Below, piece by piece: positions 7,381-15,350 of a stretch of 64,000 nt of DNA. The translations under genes and the position numbers were made by a program. A model generated the notes under the pieces. It had not been told where the DNA came from. It saw only the letters and a list, made by a program, of their open reading frames with translations, and did not search any database. The stretch spans positions 126,501-190,500 of the forward strand of contig JAJEGN010000014.1 in the NCBI GenBank assembly GCA_022819855.1. The letters run 5' to 3'. Source of the stretch: Gammaproteobacteria bacterium (GTDB lineage: Bacteria; Pseudomonadota; Gammaproteobacteria; Steroidobacterales; Rariloculaceae). Position 1 is the stretch's first letter. Each line of letters begins with the position of its first letter.

Positions 7381-9153
7381 ATGTTCCTTGACAATGGAAT
7401 CGTCAGGAAAGCGGGCGCCGCTGCGGTGGCGCTTGCCATCGGTTTGTCGTTCTCGGCGCGCGCCCAGTTTGGCCAGCCGCCGCAGCTATACACGCCGGAG
7501 CCCGACGCCAGCGACCTGAAGTCGGTGCTGTTCAACTGGACCTGGTACATGGGAATGTTGCGCGGCATCGAGGAGCACGAGCTCATCGTCTCGCTCGAGT
7601 ATCGGGGCGAAGGCACCATCCAGGTCGACGGTCAGGCCTGCGCGATCGCGCCGTACGAGGACGCGGCGCGGCGGGGCGAACTCGGCACGTCGGGATACCG
7701 CATCAGCGCCAGCTACCAGACGCCCGGCTACCGCACACACATCGATTGCACTCTGCCGAACGGCCAGACGTATGCCAACATCGAGGTCGTCAGCGGCGAA
7801 TACGCCTGGGACGAAGACATCCCGGGCGCCGGCCTCGTGCCGGGCGAAGGTACGGCCACGCCGAACCCCGATGCCCTTGAAGAGCGTCGGATTCGTCTGT
7901 GGGCCAGCCCGTTCGGCGCGCCCAAGGCCGCTTTGGCGGGCGCCGGAATCCCCTTGAGGAGAGTCTGGCGCGATCCCGGCGGGTTGCTCGAGGACGGTCC
8001 CGCGACGATCGGCGAAACGTCGCTGAGCTGGGACGGCGAGACGCCCGTCATCTCGTTCCCGATTCCCGGCGTCGACGGCGCCACGGGCGTTGCGCGGCTC
8101 GACGATCGCTTCATGGCCGAATCCGTGGTCGTGACCCACGGCGGGGATACTTACGAGTTCGCCTACGGCGACTACGACGACTACAACAATCCGCTGCACA
8201 AGATCGAGGTCTACCTGCCCGGCAGAATGACGGAGACCAAGAACGGCGAGGTCCAGCGCGATCTGGACACGATCGTGACGGAAACGGGCAGCGTCTACGT
8301 CGTCATACCCGTGCCGTCGAGCATTGGCCCCGCCACCGAGGCGGTGGCGATGTACGGGACCGACCAGCAGGCGCCGGTGCTCGACTCCACCGCGCCGACG
8401 CCGAGGCTCGCTGACGGCAGGCCCGACCTGACCGGGAGCTGGAGCAATCCCGGCAAGTTCTTCATCTGGCGCTACGGCAGCCGCCGCTGCGGGCCGACCC
8501 AGCTCGAAGGCTGCAGCACGCAGTGGAATCAGACGGTCGATTTCGTGTTCGAAGCCGCGTCGCGATTCGGGCCGAATCGCCCGATCTACCGGCCCGAGCA
8601 ATGGGACGAGGTCATTTATATGGATATGTGGACCAACCTCTACGATCCGATCATGACCTGCCAGCCGATGGGGATTCCGCGCCAGGGCGCACCCGGGCGT
8701 ATCTTTCATACCGAACGCGACATCACCCTGCTCTATGGTCGCGGCGGCGATGGCGGCGGCGGTTATCCGGACTTCCGCGTGATCGCGACCGACGGCCGCG
8801 AGGTGGACGAAAGGCAGGTCAGACAGACCAAGTACACCGGGCATTCCTCCGGCCACTGGGACGGCGACACGCTCGTGATCGAGTCGATCGGCTTTACGCC
8901 GCTGACCTGGCTCGCGCGCGGCGGCTTCTTTCACTCCGAGGACATGAAGGTCACCGAACGCTTCACGCGGCAGGGCGACCAGATGCTCTACGAAGTGACC
9001 GTAGAGGATCCCCAGGTGCTGCTCCATCCCTGGGTCCAGAACCCGATGCTCATGACCGCCGGCCAGGGCGACCGGAACAGTCTGGTCGGCGCCGAGCGCG
9101 GCAACTGCCAGCAGATCGTACTCGACGACATCGAGACGCAGTACCGTCACTAG
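7381..9153 (+). CDS. large exported protein with WDGDTL domain (locus A)
   Basis: 590 residues with a signal peptide (cleavage near SARAQ). The N-terminal two thirds are beta-rich and unrecognised. The C-terminal quarter has the signature shared by several exported proteins of this window: SGHWDGDTLVIES with Trp at residue 493, then a HSEDMKVTERF segment, then VEDPQVLLHPW. The preceding segment RLADGRPDLTGSWS is also shared with the 11920-12981 protein. A ribosome site (GGGGGAAA) lies just before the ATG. It follows the DUF6152 gene by 34 nt. No enzyme motif was recognised, so the function is unknown; a periplasmic location is likely. Confidence 0.8.
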   Translation: MFLDNGIVRKAGAAAVALAIGLSFSARAQFGQPPQLYTPEPDASDLKSVLFNWTWYMGMLRGIEEHELIVSLEYRGEGTIQVDGQACAIAPYEDAARRGELGTSGYRISASYQTPGYRTHIDCTLPNGQTYANIEVVSGEYAWDEDIPGAGLVPGEGTATPNPDALEERRIRLWASPFGAPKAALAGAGIPLRRVWRDPGGLLEDGPATIGETSLSWDGETPVISFPIPGVDGATGVARLDDRFMAESVVVTHGGDTYEFAYGDYDDYNNPLHKIEVYLPGRMTETKNGEVQRDLDTIVTETGSVYVVIPVPSSIGPATEAVAMYGTDQQAPVLDSTAPTPRLADGRPDLTGSWSNPGKFFIWRYGSRRCGPTQLEGCSTQWNQTVDFVFEAASRFGPNRPIYRPEQWDEVIYMDMWTNLYDPIMTCQPMGIPRQGAPGRIFHTERDITLLYGRGGDGGGGYPDFRVIATDGREVDERQVRQTKYTGHSSGHWDGDTLVIESIGFTPLTWLARGGFFHSEDMKVTERFTRQGDQMLYEVTVEDPQVLLHPWVQNPMLMTAGQGDRNSLVGAERGNCQQIVLDDIETQYRH

Positions 9154-9532
9154 AATCTGCGCGGTCTGCGGGCGCCGGGCGTTGACGAGACGGCCGGCGC
9201 CCGCCTCGTCTCGCGACGCGAATATCGGACTTGCGAATCCGATACCGATTCCAGCCATCCCCAAGCGCCCTACGGGCGGGGCTTCGAATCCGGTTCAGGC
9301 TGCGGTGGTCACGACCTTCCTGCCGCCCGACCGGAGCATGGCAAAGACAACGCCCTTTTCCATGCGCTGCGCCTGGGTCTATCCGCTCCGGCACGGTTTC
9401 CGCGACAGGCAGGCACAAGTCCCGCTTCCGCCGATTCCGGTCGAATCGACCGGATTTCGGTGGTTGGTGGGCAGCGTGCGGTCGCGCGCGCTAATATTGG
9501 CATATCATATGTATATCTAATAGGCACTTCAT
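9154..9532. other. 379-nt gap without a supported gene
   Basis: Open frames here are short and do not read as proteins. A GC-rich inverted repeat, GGGCGCCGG (9170-9178) with CCGGCGCCC (9194-9202), lies 17 nt after the stop of the large exported protein. It could end transcription although no T tract follows. The right end is AT-rich and holds the control region of the toxin-antitoxin pair. Confidence 0.5.
9500..9517 (+). promoter_or_regulatory. AT-rich imperfect palindrome, possible VapB operator
   Basis: An ATAT-CATATG-TATAT arrangement centred on CATATG (9506-9511) sits 22-33 nt upstream of the antitoxin start, in strong contrast to the GC-rich surroundings. Ribbon-helix-helix antitoxins usually bind such sites to repress their own operon. 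Confidence 0.35.
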
Positions 9533-9787
9533 ATGGCTACCAGGACAACTCTCTTGTTGGATGACGAAGTGCGCACGGCGGCCAGGGAACTGGCTCTCCA
9601 ATACGGCTGTTCGGTGTCCGAAGCCATTCGCCGTGCCGTGCTGCGCCACCGCGACGCGACACTTGGCATTTCTCCGGGGCGGCGCAGAGCGAGGATGCGG
9701 GTCCTTGAGGAGTTGTTCGATCTTTTCGAGGGTCACGATGCCGAAGAGGAAATCCGTCGGCTCAAGGAACAGGATGAGGACTTCTGA
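9533..9787 (+). CDS. ribbon-helix-helix antitoxin (VapB-like)
   Basis: An 84-residue protein. The N-terminal MATRTTLLLDDEV strand followed by two helices (RTAARELALQYGCSVSEAIRRAV) matches a ribbon-helix-helix DNA-binding domain. The acidic C-terminus (EEEIRRLKEQDEDF) would wrap around the toxin. Its TGA stop abuts the ATG of the PIN-domain gene, so translation is coupled, as is typical of antitoxin-toxin pairs. It should neutralise the toxin and repress the operon with it. Confidence 0.85.
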   Translation: MATRTTLLLDDEVRTAARELALQYGCSVSEAIRRAVLRHRDATLGISPGRRRARMRVLEELFDLFEGHDAEEEIRRLKEQDEDF

Positions 9788-10183
9788 ATGCCGATACATC
9801 TGGATACCGATTTTCTGGTATACGCGTTGTCGGTAGCCGGGCCAGAGAGGCGGAAGCTGATAGAGATCTCGAATTCGGGCCAGTCGATCGAGATGAGCGC
9901 GATCGCGTGGTACGAATTCATGCGAGGGCCTCGTACTCCCCAGCAGATGGGCCGAGCGCGAGCTTTTTTTCAGCAAGACGGCATCATTCCTTTCTCGGAG
10001 TCCATCGCGGCGGAGGCAGCGGAGATGTTTCGACAGCTTGGGTCGCCTCGCCGGCGGGCTGCCGATGTGGCGATCGGCGTCACGGCCGTCGCCCGTGGAG
10101 CGACTCTACTCACCCGCAACGTCAGGGATTTCGCGGGAATCGCAGGGCTCGACGTCGCGGATCCGGAGGGGCGCTTGCGTTGA
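9788..10183 (+). CDS. PIN-domain ribonuclease toxin (VapC-like)
   Basis: A 131-residue PIN-domain protein that would cut RNA using Mg2+ or Mn2+. Acidic active-site residues are visible: Asp in HLDTDFLVYAL near the N-terminus, Glu in SAIAWYEFMRG, Asp in RRAADVAIGVTA, and the C-terminal TRNVRDFAGI. It starts directly after the stop of the antitoxin gene. All four acidic positions are present, so it looks intact. Confidence 0.88.
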   Translation: MPIHLDTDFLVYALSVAGPERRKLIEISNSGQSIEMSAIAWYEFMRGPRTPQQMGRARAFFQQDGIIPFSESIAAEAAEMFRQLGSPRRRAADVAIGVTAVARGATLLTRNVRDFAGIAGLDVADPEGRLR

Positions 10184-10230
10184 AGCGCCGACTCCCACTC
10201 AGACGCGCGTTCGACGCACTGCAGGAACCG

Positions 10231-10611
10231 TCAGATACTCAGATGCAGCCGCATCGCCGCGTCGATCTCGTTCATGGTCCTTCGCGGCACGCGGCCCAAG
10301 CGACTCTTCAAGCGCTCAACGGCAATGGCGCGGATTTGTTCCGCCTGTGCTTTGGAGTCTTGCCGCAGACCGCACGGTCGGGCCGCGAGCCTGACCTGGA
10401 AGGGATACACGCGTCGAACGTTGCCGGTGACCGGCACGATCGTGACCACGCCCCGCCTTATCGCCCAAGCGCTCTCGTTGGCCGCGTTATTGCTGACGAC
10501 CACCGCCGGCCGCTCGAAAGCGGCCTCGGCGCCAATCGGATGAGCCAAATCGACCATCCATATGTCGCCCCGCCGAGGGCCACCGGGGAGTTCACTCCAC
10601 GATGCCGTCAT
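10231..10611 (-). CDS. MazF/PemK-family endoribonuclease toxin
   Basis: A 126-residue protein with the MazF signatures RRGDIWMVDL near the N-terminus, RPAVVVSNN, VTIVPVTGNV and the C-terminal LGRVPRRTMNEIDAAMRLHL. MazF toxins cut mRNA at short sequence motifs. The ATG at 10611 overlaps the antitoxin end by 20 nt. A longer frame upstream is open but is covered by the antitoxin gene, so it was not used. This pair converges on the VapBC-like pair, with only 47 nt between the two toxin stops. Confidence 0.88.
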   Translation of the reverse strand: MTASWSELPGGPRRGDIWMVDLAHPIGAEAAFERPAVVVSNNAANESAWAIRRGVVTIVPVTGNVRRVYPFQVRLAARPCGLRQDSKAQAEQIRAIAVERLKSRLGRVPRRTMNEIDAAMRLHLSI

Positions 10612-10810
10612 CTGCTGTCGCGTCCCAGTTCCTGGCGTCTTCTTCGGTCCATTCGGTCCAGGCCGACGCGTAGTCGTCGGCAAGTTGCGATGTGCGCAGT
10701 AGACGAAGCGCTGCCTGTATGACGCCTGATCGCGACTTGATGCCTTGCGAGCGCGCATAGGCGTCCACGAATCCGACTTCCTCGGACGGGAGGCTGATGC
10801 TGAGTTTCAT
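10592..10810 (-). CDS. antitoxin of the MazF-like toxin (ribbon-helix-helix)
   Basis: A 72-residue protein starting MKLSISLPSEEVGFVDAYAR. The layout of one strand plus two helices matches RHH antitoxins that partner MazF-like toxins. The acidic, Trp-rich tail (WTEWTEEDARNWDA) would contact the toxin. The gene overlaps the toxin start by 20 nt. The ATG at 10810 gives the classic RHH start; an alternative start 16 codons upstream would run into the probable operator. Confidence 0.8.
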   Translation of the reverse strand: MKLSISLPSEEVGFVDAYARSQGIKSRSGVIQAALRLLRTSQLADDYASAWTEWTEEDARNWDATADDGIVE

Positions 10811-10842
10811 AAGCGGGTGGTCGACGGTCTTAATTTGAATGC

Positions 10843-10855
10843 TACTAGGGTAGTA
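10843..10855 (-). promoter_or_regulatory. perfect inverted repeat upstream of the MazEF-like pair
   Basis: TACTA-GGG-TAGTA is a perfect palindrome with a 3-nt centre, 33 nt upstream of the antitoxin start. The position and symmetry fit autoregulation by the RHH antitoxin. Confidence 0.5.
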
Positions 10856-11017
10856 CATTTCCGGCTCTACGCCAACCGGCTCCGGGGCTTTGTCGGCCGT
10901 CCCGTTGCTCCTTCCTGCTGTGTCACCCTGAATTAAAGCTGGGCCAAGCTACCTGGAGTCAGCGCTGCCAGAATTTTGCATGGGACAATGGAGCGCCTTT
11001 GCAAACGGAATCTACGG

Positions 11018-11422
11018 ATGCCAACCAACAGCTACATTGAGGCGAGCGGCAGTTGTCTGTGCGGCGGCGTGCGTTACCGTCTCACGGCACCGCCGCGCCC
11101 GGTTGTGTATTGCCACTGCAGTCAGTGCCGGCGGACGAGCGGCCATTTCGTCGCGGCCACGGCCGTGGCGCAGGATGCGCTCGTAATCGTCGCCGCCGAG
11201 AGCCTCGAATGGTTCGCCTCTTCGGAGTTCGCCTCGCGCGGATTCTGCAGGCGTTGCGGGTCGAGCCTGTTCTGGCGTCGGGTGGCCGGGGACCATGTCA
11301 GCATCATGGCCGGGACGCTGGACGACCCCGACGGACTGCAGGCTCGCGAACACATCTACGTCGCCGACAAGGGCAGCTACTACGACTTGACCGATGGCTT
11401 GCCGAAGCGGCTGCAGGGATGA
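11018..11422 (+). CDS. GFA/CENP-V-domain protein
   Basis: 134 residues with the zinc-binding layout of the glutathione-dependent formaldehyde-activating (GFA) family: GSCLCGGVRYRL, then CHCSQCRRTSG, then FCRRCGSSLFW. Most members are not true formaldehyde enzymes, so only a zinc-binding fold can be claimed. An upstream ATG at 10988 is possible. The one at 11018 gives the usual short lead before the first Cys pair and is preferred. It is a single gene between the toxin-antitoxin pairs and locus B, with no clear operon partner. Confidence 0.82.
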   Translation: MPTNSYIEASGSCLCGGVRYRLTAPPRPVVYCHCSQCRRTSGHFVAATAVAQDALVIVAAESLEWFASSEFASRGFCRRCGSSLFWRRVAGDHVSIMAGTLDDPDGLQAREHIYVADKGSYYDLTDGLPKRLQG

Positions 11423-11491
11423 GTGCGACTCCAGTCGTTCCATCCGGCATGGCCATACTGCGACGGCCGGCTTCCGCTGCCGCCCAACGAT

Positions 11492-11899
11492 CTATCGCGT
11501 GCTTCTCAAGTCCGACGACGAGCCCGCGTTCACGACCCGACCGTCCGGAAACGTAACGGTCTTCGCGTTGGCGAGATTCGATCCATCTCTTGCGAGATAG
11601 CCCTCGACGGTGATCCGGTCGCCGATCTTCATCGTATCGCGGCCCCATCGATACCGGATCAGCGTGTTCGGGCTTCCCAGTTCGAACGCCCAGTTGCTGA
11701 CGGTGTCGCCGCCATCGGCGACGTCGAGATAGAAAAACGCGTGCGGATTGGTCCATTCGATATTCGTCACGGTGCCGGTCATGCGGACGAGTTTCTCCGG
11801 ATCGAACTGGGCGACGAACGAGTGGTGCGCCGACGCCATCCCCATGGCTCCGCCAAAAGCGAACAGGACAACACCGAGCTTCAGCGTTGCTCCGGTCAT
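11492..11899 (-). CDS. DUF6152 family exported protein (locus B)
   Basis: A 135-residue protein starting MTGATLKLGVVLFAFGGAM, with a signal peptide ending ASAHHSF. Family hallmarks are visible: G-T-V-T-x-I-E-W-T-NPH, a W-A-F-E-L-G core, GDRITVEGYLARDG. A GGGAG site precedes the start. It lies 20 nt downstream of the WDGDTL gene on the same strand, so this locus has the reverse gene order to locus A. The function is unknown. Confidence 0.85.
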   Translation of the reverse strand: MTGATLKLGVVLFAFGGAMGMASAHHSFVAQFDPEKLVRMTGTVTNIEWTNPHAFFYLDVADGGDTVSNWAFELGSPNTLIRYRWGRDTMKIGDRITVEGYLARDGSNLANAKTVTFPDGRVVNAGSSSDLRSTR

Positions 11900-11919
11900 C
11901 GTATCGACTCTCCCGACTA

Positions 11920-12981
11920 TCATGGCCTGCCCCGCCACGGCAGCCCTTCGATGTTCATTTCCCGGTCGTTGTTTTCCATGCACACGAACTCGAGAATCTC
12001 CTGATCGGCGGCAGCGATGCCCGCCGTGCGGCGTATCGTGAACGGCTCCGTCCACGCATCGGGGTCCTCGGCCGTGACTTCAAGCTCGAGCGTACCGAAA
12101 CTCGTTCGCCGGTAGCGCTCGACGATCCGCAGGCTCTCGCTGTGTATCCCGAAGCCGGGCGTGATCTCGTTGTAGCCGATCGTCTCGACGACGAGCGTAT
12201 CGCCGTCCCAGTGACCGAGCGAGTGACCGTACCAGGACGGATTCCAGAACTCCGGGCGGTCGCGGCCGTCCAGGAAAATCTGCCGATACGCCGGTGTGAC
12301 GAATTCCGATATCTGCACGATCAGATCCGGCGTCTGCACGATCTTGTACGGAAAATTCAGCGTCGTCGGGACGGCGCTATAGGGCAGACAGTAGGCGCCG
12401 GCGATCGGATCGACGTTCATCTCGCGTAACTGGCGCGCAATGTCCTGCGCCCAGGGCTGCATTGCCGGCTGCCGACCCGGACCGGTGGCAGCGATGTTGT
12501 ACCAGATGCCGGACAGATCCGGCGTCCCGTCAGCGAACCGGGGTGGCGGGTCGGACACCTCGCTCGACTTCGACCGCATGTCGTTGCCGAGCATCGCCGG
12601 ATCGTCACCGATCGTGCCGAGGTTGATATGCCACTGCAGATTCAGGTCATGGACGAGTTGCTCGCCGGCCGCAATGGCGACGCTGTCCTCGCTGTAGCTC
12701 GAATACATGCAACAGGACGTCGGAAAGCTCAGTCGGTAGCTGCCTGCCGGCAGCCCGTCGACCGCATACGATCCCTCGACGGAAACATCCGCGGAATAGA
12801 CGACTTCCGTATCGTTGTGGGTGAGATGGATCGGTGTATCGAGTCCCGTCACGATCGAGCCGTTCGGATCGATGAGCTTGCCGCCGATCGATCCGGATTC
12901 GCCCTGAGAAAAGCCCGGCCGGGGCACGAGCATGAAAATGCTCAACGCGCCGGTGGCCGCTGCGGTCATGGCCGGGTTCAT
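11920..12981 (-). CDS. exported WDGDTL protein with carboxypeptidase-regulatory-like N-domain (locus B)
   Basis: 353 residues, with a signal peptide ending GFSQ. Residues about 30-100 look like a carboxypeptidase-regulatory-like beta sandwich (GSIGGKLIDPNGSIV, then GSYAVDGLPAGSYRLSF), a fold common in surface and transport proteins. The C-terminal half has RFADGTPDLSGIWYN and GHWDGDTLVVETIGY with Trp at residue 258, a HSESLRIVERYRR segment and AEDPDAWTEPF. It overlaps the preceding MBL-type frame by 4 nt (ATGA), indicating translational coupling, and is followed by DUF6152. The function is unknown. Confidence 0.8.
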   Translation of the reverse strand: MNPAMTAAATGALSIFMLVPRPGFSQGESGSIGGKLIDPNGSIVTGLDTPIHLTHNDTEVVYSADVSVEGSYAVDGLPAGSYRLSFPTSCCMYSSYSEDSVAIAAGEQLVHDLNLQWHINLGTIGDDPAMLGNDMRSKSSEVSDPPPRFADGTPDLSGIWYNIAATGPGRQPAMQPWAQDIARQLREMNVDPIAGAYCLPYSAVPTTLNFPYKIVQTPDLIVQISEFVTPAYRQIFLDGRDRPEFWNPSWYGHSLGHWDGDTLVVETIGYNEITPGFGIHSESLRIVERYRRTSFGTLELEVTAEDPDAWTEPFTIRRTAGIAAADQEILEFVCMENNDREMNIEGLPWRGRP

Positions 12982-13475
12982 TGTCCGGTCTCCACCCGAC
13001 GGATCACGGGCATCGTGTGTCCGGATGTGTCGACAGGATGAGCGGCGAACCCCGAACCATGACCGCCCGCGTGCTTCTCGACATCGATTCCGTGCCACTC
13101 GATTGCGCTCATGAGGTCGTCGAACCACAGGCTGAATTGCAGCGGGCGGTTTGGGGAGAAGAGGTCTGCATTGAAGAGCAGCTTCTCGTCGGGTACGTAT
13201 GCGGCGATCATTCCTTCGGCATGTTCGGTGTAAACGTCGTAAATGTGAATCTCCCGTCCGAGTTCGTCAAGGGACAGGAACTGGCCCACTTCAATGAGGT
13301 TCACGCTCCGTGCCATGGTCGTTTCGAAGATCGCCCGAAAGTAATCGGTGTTCTTCTCGCTCGTGACGACGCTTGCGCCCGCCTCGACCACGGGCCTCAT
13401 GCCGCCCGTGTGGTCGATGTGGTGATGGGTGAGGATCAGGTAGCCGATCGGTTTTTCGGGCCACCGCTCGGCCAT
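12978..13475 (-). pseudogene. N-terminally truncated metallo-beta-lactamase-fold protein (locus B)
   Basis: From residue 1 at 13475 the frame reads MAERWPEKPIGYLILTHHH, reaching the first zinc motif (HHHIDHTGG) almost at once. Full-length relatives have a long stretch before this motif, so that part is missing here. The remainder continues normally (GMIAAYVPDEKLLFNADLF) to the stop, which overlaps the WDGDTL gene by 4 nt. Further upstream the frame stays open for 32 codons but no longer resembles an MBL protein, and the opposite strand carries a different gene relic. It is probably a decayed gene, although a short product could still be translated and couple the next gene. Confidence 0.6.
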
Positions 13476-13497
13476 CAGGGCAAGCCGAGTACGCCGA

Positions 13498-13581
13498 CTG
13501 CCGCCGTTTCGGCTTACGGAGATCGGTGAGGAAGACATGCGGGCGCTTGCCGCATACCTGACGCGCAACAATCCCGAGTGA
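13498..13581 (+). pseudogene. possible C-terminal relic of a c-type cytochrome
   Basis: The plus strand encodes 28 codons including the stop. The peptide LPPFRLTEIGEEDMRALAAY then continues LTRNNPE. The pattern P-P-F, then an acidic turn, then a helix ending in A-Y-L is typical of the end of small cytochrome c domains (compare LSDDETYALTAYL in the SoxD-like protein at 35100). No upstream coding continues: the preceding bases belong to the truncated MBL gene on the other strand. The identification is tentative because the piece is short. Confidence 0.25.
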
Positions 13582-13631
13582 TCGCCGCCTGGCCGGACGT
13601 CCAGCGCCCTTGAGGCTTCAAGCCCGCGTTG

Positions 13632-15080
13632 TCATTCCGATGCGAGCGCCCGAAGCCGTTCGGTCAGCGTTTCGTATGAGGTCCGTGCGGCGCCGGTGAG
13701 ATCCGGTACGGCGAGCGGCCTGAGCTCATAGGGGTCGTCGACGAGATCGTAGAACTCCTCGCGCTCGTTGATGACCACGAGCTTGTAGCGTTCGTCGCGG
13801 ATCGCCGTCCCGACCTCGCTGCCCAGGGTCCCCTCGCTGAGCACCCAGGACCGCCGGCCCGGCAGGTTCTCCTCGAACAGGTGATCGGCGATGCTGACGG
13901 AGTCGATCGCGAGCTCGTCGGGAAGCACTTCTTCCGGATCGACCTCCGCAAGTTGCAATATCGTCGCGAAGAGATCGACCACGTGCGCCAGCGGGCGCTC
14001 TACCCTTCCCGCCGCGATATCCGGGCCCGTGACGATCAGCGGCACTTCGATCCCGCCCTGGTAGACCGTTCCCTTGACGCGGTCCCGGTCCCTGGGCGGC
14101 GGCGGATCGTGCCATTCCACCGTGCCGTTGTCGCCGAAGAAGATCACGTAGGTGTCCTGCATGATTTCTTCGGGGATGCTGTCGAGCAGCCGGCCGATCA
14201 GCGTGTCCATGGCTTCGACCTGCGCGAAGAAATAGGCCCGGTTGTTCTCTTCGGTGTCAAAGTTCGGCGGCAAGTCGCGGGCTTCGCTATTGAGCAGCTC
14301 GCGCGGCGGCAGGTGGACCGGCGTGTGGGGATTGGAGTAGGACATCCACAGGAACCAGGGATTGCCGCCCTGTTCACCGATCCAGCGGATGGCATCTTCC
14401 GTGATGTGCGTGTCGTAATAGCCCGACTCGGCGGAGAGCCGGCCGTTCTCCAGGTGCTGCCACGCAAAATAGCTCGACGGTCCGCCGGAGAACACGCCCG
14501 AGAAGTAGTCGAAGCCGGAATCGTTCGGATGATCCAGTTGGCCGTTCAGGAGGTCGGCCAGATGCCACTTGCCGACGGCCGCGGTCGCGTAGGGTTCTGT
14601 CGCGGTCTTGAGCAGTTGCGGCAACATGACTTCGTCTGGCGAGGGTCCGTGCGGGCGTTGGTCGGGCGGCAGCGGCCGTCTCGCGGACGGCGACGGGTTG
14701 CCGGGTCGGACGAGACCGGCGGGCGTATAGACGAGTTCCGTGGTCGCGTGCTCGGGCGGCGTCGGGGTCGGCGCATCCGCCCCCGTCCATCGCGCCTGAA
14801 TTGCCGAGCGCACGCCCGTACGAAACGCGTAGCGCCCCGTCAGCACCGCCGCGCGCGTCGGCGAGCAAACGTGCTGCGACCAGAAGCGTTCGAAACGCAC
14901 GCCCGCCGAGGCCAGCCGATCGAGCGTCGGAGTCACTGCCGTGGCTTCTCCGATCCCGTAACTTGCCACGGATTCCGTGCCGAGATCGTCGGCGATGATC
15001 ACCAGGATGTTGGGCGCGGCCGAAACTGCCGCCGGCAGCAGCGTCCAGACGAGCGCGAGCGCGAACACGAGTCGTTGCAT
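13632..15080 (-). CDS. exported sulfatase (formylglycine type)
   Basis: 482 residues with a signal peptide (MQRLVFALALVWTLLPAAVS). NILVIIADDLG carries the metal-binding Asp pair (31-32), and C72-S-P-T-R76 in the sulfatase signature HVCSPTRAAVLTGRY would have its Cys converted to formylglycine. Further signatures are GKWHLAD and FFGDNGT. It should hydrolyse sulfate esters, perhaps from sulfated polysaccharides or other exported substrates, in the periplasm or outside the cell. No sulfatase-maturase is seen in the window, so activation depends on genes elsewhere. It stands alone on the minus strand, upstream of locus B. Confidence 0.92.
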   Translation of the reverse strand: MQRLVFALALVWTLLPAAVSAAPNILVIIADDLGTESVASYGIGEATAVTPTLDRLASAGVRFERFWSQHVCSPTRAAVLTGRYAFRTGVRSAIQARWTGADAPTPTPPEHATTELVYTPAGLVRPGNPSPSARRPLPPDQRPHGPSPDEVMLPQLLKTATEPYATAAVGKWHLADLLNGQLDHPNDSGFDYFSGVFSGGPSSYFAWQHLENGRLSAESGYYDTHITEDAIRWIGEQGGNPWFLWMSYSNPHTPVHLPPRELLNSEARDLPPNFDTEENNRAYFFAQVEAMDTLIGRLLDSIPEEIMQDTYVIFFGDNGTVEWHDPPPPRDRDRVKGTVYQGGIEVPLIVTGPDIAAGRVERPLAHVVDLFATILQLAEVDPEEVLPDELAIDSVSIADHLFEENLPGRRSWVLSEGTLGSEVGTAIRDERYKLVVINEREEFYDLVDDPYELRPLAVPDLTGAARTSYETLTERLRALASE

Positions 15081-15183
15081 GGAAATGCCCGGGGTCTGCG
15101 AGTCGATGTCGATTCTGGCTCTCGGGTTCGAAGGCTGTCAATTTGCGCCGCGTTCAGGGCGCGGGAGCTCGGCACGACTCCGC

Positions 15184-15189
15184 TATAAT
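15184..15189 (+). promoter_or_regulatory. -10 element upstream of tRNA-Leu
   Basis: A perfect TATAAT lies 23 nt before the tRNA. No good -35 hexamer is visible at the proper spacing, but an isolated consensus -10 in GC-rich DNA in front of a tRNA is convincing. Confidence 0.6.
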
Positions 15190-15212
15190 GGCGCGGCTCG
15201 CAGGGGCCCAGC

Positions 15213-15297
<85 letters not shown>

Positions 15298-15350
15298 GTA
15301 CAATGGCTCGCCCGGTGCATGGGCGCGGCGGCGCCGGAGAACGGAGGCAG

